Assembly: GCF_011766325.1 (NCBI RefSeq)
Contig: NZ_BLLG01000006.1
Coordinates: 186,001 to 250,000 of the forward strand
DNA: 64,000 nt
Direction of reading: 5' to 3'
Origin: Streptomyces pacificus
Lineage (GTDB): Bacteria; Actinomycetota; Actinomycetes; Streptomycetales; Streptomycetaceae
Part shown: positions 61,077 to 64,000 of the stretch, one piece after another
Numbering within the stretch: the stretch's first letter is position 1
How the letters are laid out: every line of letters begins with the position of its first letter
Translations under genes and position numbers: made by a program
The notes under the pieces: model-generated
Told to the model about the DNA's origin: nothing
The model's database searches: none
What the model saw: the letters and a program-made list of their open reading frames with translations, nothing else

Positions 61077-63264
61077 CCCGCTGCCCCTTCCCGCCCCGCG
61101 CGGTCCGTCCGGCTTCCTGCCGCGGCACCGCCTCCAACGCCGGCTCCGTCCCCACCGCAAGCGCTTCGGGCCCGCCCGGTACGTCGAGGAGCCCGTGCAT
61201 CGCGAACAGCGAGAGCAGCGGTTCCAGCACCCGGCGGGGCCGGGTGCCCGGGGGGAAGCGCCCGTGGTCCTCCTGACCGCCGGTCGCCGAGGCCACGTGC
61301 AGGGTGCAGCGGCGGATCGTGTCGAAGGGCCGCAGCCACGCCTGTCCGGCGTGCTGCCGCAGCAGGCCGTGGACGTCGCGGCTCTCCCGCCGTGTCCTGG
61401 CCGGGTCGAGACGGGTGGCGGGCGGTTCGGCGAGCCACCGGTCGACCGGCGGGTGGAACCGCAGAAGGTCCGCCTTGCCGAGGACCATCGCGGCGGCCAC
61501 GTCCAGATAGGCGCCGTTCTTGGGGAGGCGGTCGAGCACCGTGCCGAAGGCCAGGTCACCGTCCCGGTTCACCTCCAGGCCCCAGCGCTCGCGTGCGTGG
61601 TCCAGGTGCGGCAGCGGCAGCGCGAGTGCCGGATCGACGACGAAGACCATCGCGTCGACGCCCAGCAGGAACCGGAGCGCGGAATCGGTGCGCACCAGGT
61701 CCTCGCCGCCGAGGTCGAAGAAGGCCACGGGGCGGACCTGGCCGCCCGCATCGGTGATGAGCAGGGACTCGACGAAGCGGGCGAAGCCGTCGCCGATGCC
61801 GCCGGTGTGCTCCAGCACCCTGCCGTTGCGCAGCGGCTGGACGCGCTCCCGGACGAAGCGGGCGTGCTGCTCCGGGTTGACCGACTGCCACTTGAGCCCG
61901 AAGGGCTCGAGTCCGCCGTCCGTGATCTCGGCGATCATCTGGGTCAGCAGATGGCTCTTGCCGGTGGTCGACTGTCCGACCATGGCGACCGTGAGCGGCC
62001 GGCCGTTCGTCAGATAGGGGACCGGGATGTAGTGGTCGGGGAAACCGGGGTCGGCCGTGCACTTCTGGACGGCGACCCGCATGACGTCCGCGAGCACCCG
62101 GGAGTTGTGCAGGTGCCGGGAGGGGTCCATCCGCTGGTACTGCATCCGGCTGTCCGTCTCGTACAGTTCGCCGAGATCGAGCCGGATGGTCTCCAGGCAG
62201 TAGGGGCAGAGCACCTCGCCCTGTGCCGGCGGCCCGGCACCGGCCGCTTCGGTGGGCGGCGCCTGCCGCTTGAGCAGCAGGGCGTGCTCGAACGCCGCCG
62301 CGTGGCCCGGTGGTTCCTCCGAGGGCACCCCGAGCTGCGCCCGACGAGCCTCACCGGGGGCGAGCAGTTCGAGCAGCCGGGCGGGGGACGGGCGGTCCGA
62401 TGCCCGGGGTGTGAACGCGCCGCGCAGGGTCTCGGCGAGCATCCGGTGCTCGCCGAGGTCGGCAGGGGCGCCGTCGGTACGACCAGGCCGGCCGGTCACG
62501 AGCTGGTAGAGCACCTGCGCGGCGCTCCAGACGGCGTCCCGCGGGTCCACCGTCCCCTCGCCGAGCCGCTGTTCGGGGGAGCAGTACGGCGCACGGCCCC
62601 AGCGGCCGCGCGCCCGGCCGACCCGGTCCACCGCCTCCAGCCCCCACAGCTGCACCGCCGTGCCATCCCACAGCACGGTCGCGGGGGAGATCCCCCGGGG
62701 GACCAGGCCCTGCCCCTCCAGCAGGCAGATGGCCAGCATCAGGTCGCGGGCGATCACCCGCTGGTCGGTCGCGGAGATCACATGGGTGCGCGCCGCCGGC
62801 CGGCCGCGCGGCGCCTCGTACAGCACATAGGGCTCGGCCGTGTCGAGTTCATGGCCGATGATCGCCGGGAAGTGCTGTGCGTACGGGGTGCCGTCGAACA
62901 CCCGGTGCAGGTGCAGCGCCGTGCCGACCTCCGTGTCCAGCAGGGCGCGCGCGGCGGGGACGACGGCCTCCGGGGCCGACAGCCGGACCTGTACGCAGCG
63001 GTGGCCCCCGCCTCCCGCCTTTCTCCGTTCCTGGAGGTCCTGGAGGTCCTGGAGGTCCTCCCGTTTCTCTGACCGCTCTGACCGCTCCGGCCGCTCGAGA
63101 ACGCCGTTGCGGATTCGATGCGGCAGCAGCGGGTCGCGGCGGTTCTCGGGCCCGAAGACGGCCGCGGCGGTACGGCGTCTACCGGACGGATCGGTGAACG
63201 CGAGGGTGGTCCGCCGGGTGTGGTGCGGCTGATCTGCCGGATCGGGGCGCGAGGTGCTGGTCAC
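61069..63264 (-). CDS. Pseudokinase-GTPase fusion protein
   Basis: 731 aa from GTG 63264. The first ~320 residues look like a protein-kinase fold without its catalytic residues (VLYEAPRGR hinge-like, LVPRGISPATVLW in place of HRDxKPxN, YCSPEQRLGEG, DAVWSAAQVLYQLVTGR). A Cys pair region (CPYCLETI) leads to a P-loop GTPase-like domain: MVGQSTTGKSHLL (Walker A), VAFFDLGGEDLV (Walker B/DxGG) and VLGKADLLRF (NKxD-like). A nucleotide-controlled switch. Partner of the preceding GAP1-like protein. Confidence 0.68.
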   Translation of the reverse strand: MTSTSRPDPADQPHHTRRTTLAFTDPSGRRRTAAAVFGPENRRDPLLPHRIRNGVLERPERSERSEKREDLQDLQDLQERRKAGGGGHRCVQVRLSAPEAVVPAARALLDTEVGTALHLHRVFDGTPYAQHFPAIIGHELDTAEPYVLYEAPRGRPAARTHVISATDQRVIARDLMLAICLLEGQGLVPRGISPATVLWDGTAVQLWGLEAVDRVGRARGRWGRAPYCSPEQRLGEGTVDPRDAVWSAAQVLYQLVTGRPGRTDGAPADLGEHRMLAETLRGAFTPRASDRPSPARLLELLAPGEARRAQLGVPSEEPPGHAAAFEHALLLKRQAPPTEAAGAGPPAQGEVLCPYCLETIRLDLGELYETDSRMQYQRMDPSRHLHNSRVLADVMRVAVQKCTADPGFPDHYIPVPYLTNGRPLTVAMVGQSTTGKSHLLTQMIAEITDGGLEPFGLKWQSVNPEQHARFVRERVQPLRNGRVLEHTGGIGDGFARFVESLLITDAGGQVRPVAFFDLGGEDLVRTDSALRFLLGVDAMVFVVDPALALPLPHLDHARERWGLEVNRDGDLAFGTVLDRLPKNGAYLDVAAAMVLGKADLLRFHPPVDRWLAEPPATRLDPARTRRESRDVHGLLRQHAGQAWLRPFDTIRRCTLHVASATGGQEDHGRFPPGTRPRRVLEPLLSLFAMHGLLDVPGGPEALAVGTEPALEAVPRQEAGRTARGGKGQRDE

Positions 63265-63439
63265 CAGCCGTCGCCGTCCTCTCGTACATCGGGCGGCACA
63301 GGGCCGGACACGGGCGGGTGCCTGTCCGGGCGCCGGCGGCACCGGACAGGCGGGTTGCAGGAGGCCGTGAGGCCGCGGGCGCCGGACGCCGGCGGGCCCG
63401 GCAGCGCCGCGGGCACGCGGCCGGGGGGCCGGGGGCGGG

Positions 63440-64000
63440 TCACCATGCGTCGGCGTCCTCCCACGCGTGGCTGTCCGGGTCCTCGCCGTCGGTGTGCCGG
63501 GGACGGACGGTGTCCACGACACCCATGCGCAGCGGAGTGAGCCGGATCAGCCCCGCATACCGTCCGGTCGACGTCCACAGCGGGTCCTCGACCTGACCGG
63601 AGCCGTTCGTGCGCCACTGGGTCTCCACCTCGCCCCGCACCGCGTCCGGGGCGAACCGCAGCCAGATCGCGGCGGACGGGTCGCGGCTGAGCAGGGCGCC
63701 CTGCTCGGGGGAGGAGAGCTGCACGACGGCGCCCCGGGCGGCGTCGGCGCCGACCAGGCCGGCCACCCGGTGCGGGTCGGTCCCCAGCAGGCTCGCCGAA
63801 CCGGCCCGTGACCGGTGGGGCGCGGCGAACGGAGGCGCGGCGAGCACCCCGTTGCGCCGGAGGTGGGCCCGGGCGGCGGAAAGCAGGTCGCGCACCCGTT
63901 CCTCGGTGCGGAGGGCATGGGCCAGGGCACCGGCCTGGCCGCGCTCCACCGCGCCCCAGTACGAGTCCATCGCGACCAGCACGGCGTCGGTCAGGTCGCC
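63440..64000 (-). CDS. Third protein of the GTPase locus (partial at window end)
   Basis: The reading frame is open at the right edge (D-L-T-D-A-V-L-V-A-M-D-S-Y at its upstream end), so only the C-terminal ~185 residues are seen. Helical start (ALAHALRTEERVRDLLSAARAHL), then a beta-rich part (VAGLVGADAARGAVVQLSS, IWLRFAPDAV, GRYAGLIRLTPL) and an acidic end. Family not recognised; same strand and operon as the GTPase fusion (175-base gap). Confidence 0.6.
   Translation of the reverse strand, partial: GDLTDAVLVAMDSYWGAVERGQAGALAHALRTEERVRDLLSAARAHLRRNGVLAAPPFAAPHRSRAGSASLLGTDPHRVAGLVGADAARGAVVQLSSPEQGALLSRDPSAAIWLRFAPDAVRGEVETQWRTNGSGQVEDPLWTSTGRYAGLIRLTPLRMGVVDTVRPRHTDGEDPDSHAWEDADAW

Overview
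This is a high-GC actinobacterial chromosome segment, almost certainly from a Streptomyces. The signs are the extreme third-position GC bias, frequent GTG starts with 4-base GTGA/ATGA gene overlaps, the bacterial proteasome activator, CrgA, class E sortases, and the conserved fhaA-fhaB-pstP-ftsW/rodA-pbpA-pknB block. That block, crgA, a perfect parS site and DnaA boxes place the window on the origin-proximal side of the core chromosome.

Left part (1-22 kb). The end of a membrane-anchored protein and bpa lead to a quinone oxidoreductase gene interrupted by a 5.7-kb mobile element (element 1, about 1884-7569). Beyond it are a K+ channel, moeA and mobA (molybdenum cofactor), a branched-chain 2-oxoacid dehydrogenase operon (bkdABC) with a divergent Lrp/AsnC regulator, a TetR regulator with an internally deleted 3-hydroxyacyl-CoA dehydrogenase, paaN, and a TrmH/HTTM/DUF5819 operon. 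The paaABCDE phenylacetyl-CoA epoxidase operon follows (22.4-25.9 kb), then an acyl-CoA dehydrogenase. Identical operator-like palindromes precede paaN and paaA, and a relative lies in the bkd divergent promoter.

Element 1 has the deduced att site of a large serine integrase but no integrase. It carries a small putative RiPP locus: a radical SAM/SPASM enzyme, a 56-aa precursor-like peptide translationally coupled to it, and an APH-fold kinase-like protein. A chain of overlapping tiny genes and a divergent XRE/DUF397 pair accompany these. It also brings a replacement 5' half of the host gene it splits, so a hybrid quinone oxidoreductase is rebuilt at its left end.

Middle (27-40 kb). An acetyltransferase, a transposase remnant, a rhodanese and a J-domain-like protein come before a second element (about 29,994-35,989). 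Element 2 splits a DUF2252 gene without repairing it. It has its own large serine integrase, a small resolvase with a candidate res site, and an XRE/TPR regulator operon. A PadR/ABC-exporter operon and tRNA-Leu(CAG) follow.

Right part (41-64 kb). This holds the phosphorylation and cell-wall growth block (FHA proteins, PP2C phosphatase, FtsW/RodA, PBP, PASTA kinase), three class E sortases interleaved with a glutamine amidotransferase and a 53-aa membrane protein, DUF881, crgA, rhomboid protease, cyclophilin and two uncharacterised proteins. The window ends in a three-gene locus with a GAP1-like protein, a pseudokinase-GTPase fusion and a cut-off third gene. It resembles the GTPase-centred putative signalling/conflict systems of multicellular bacteria.
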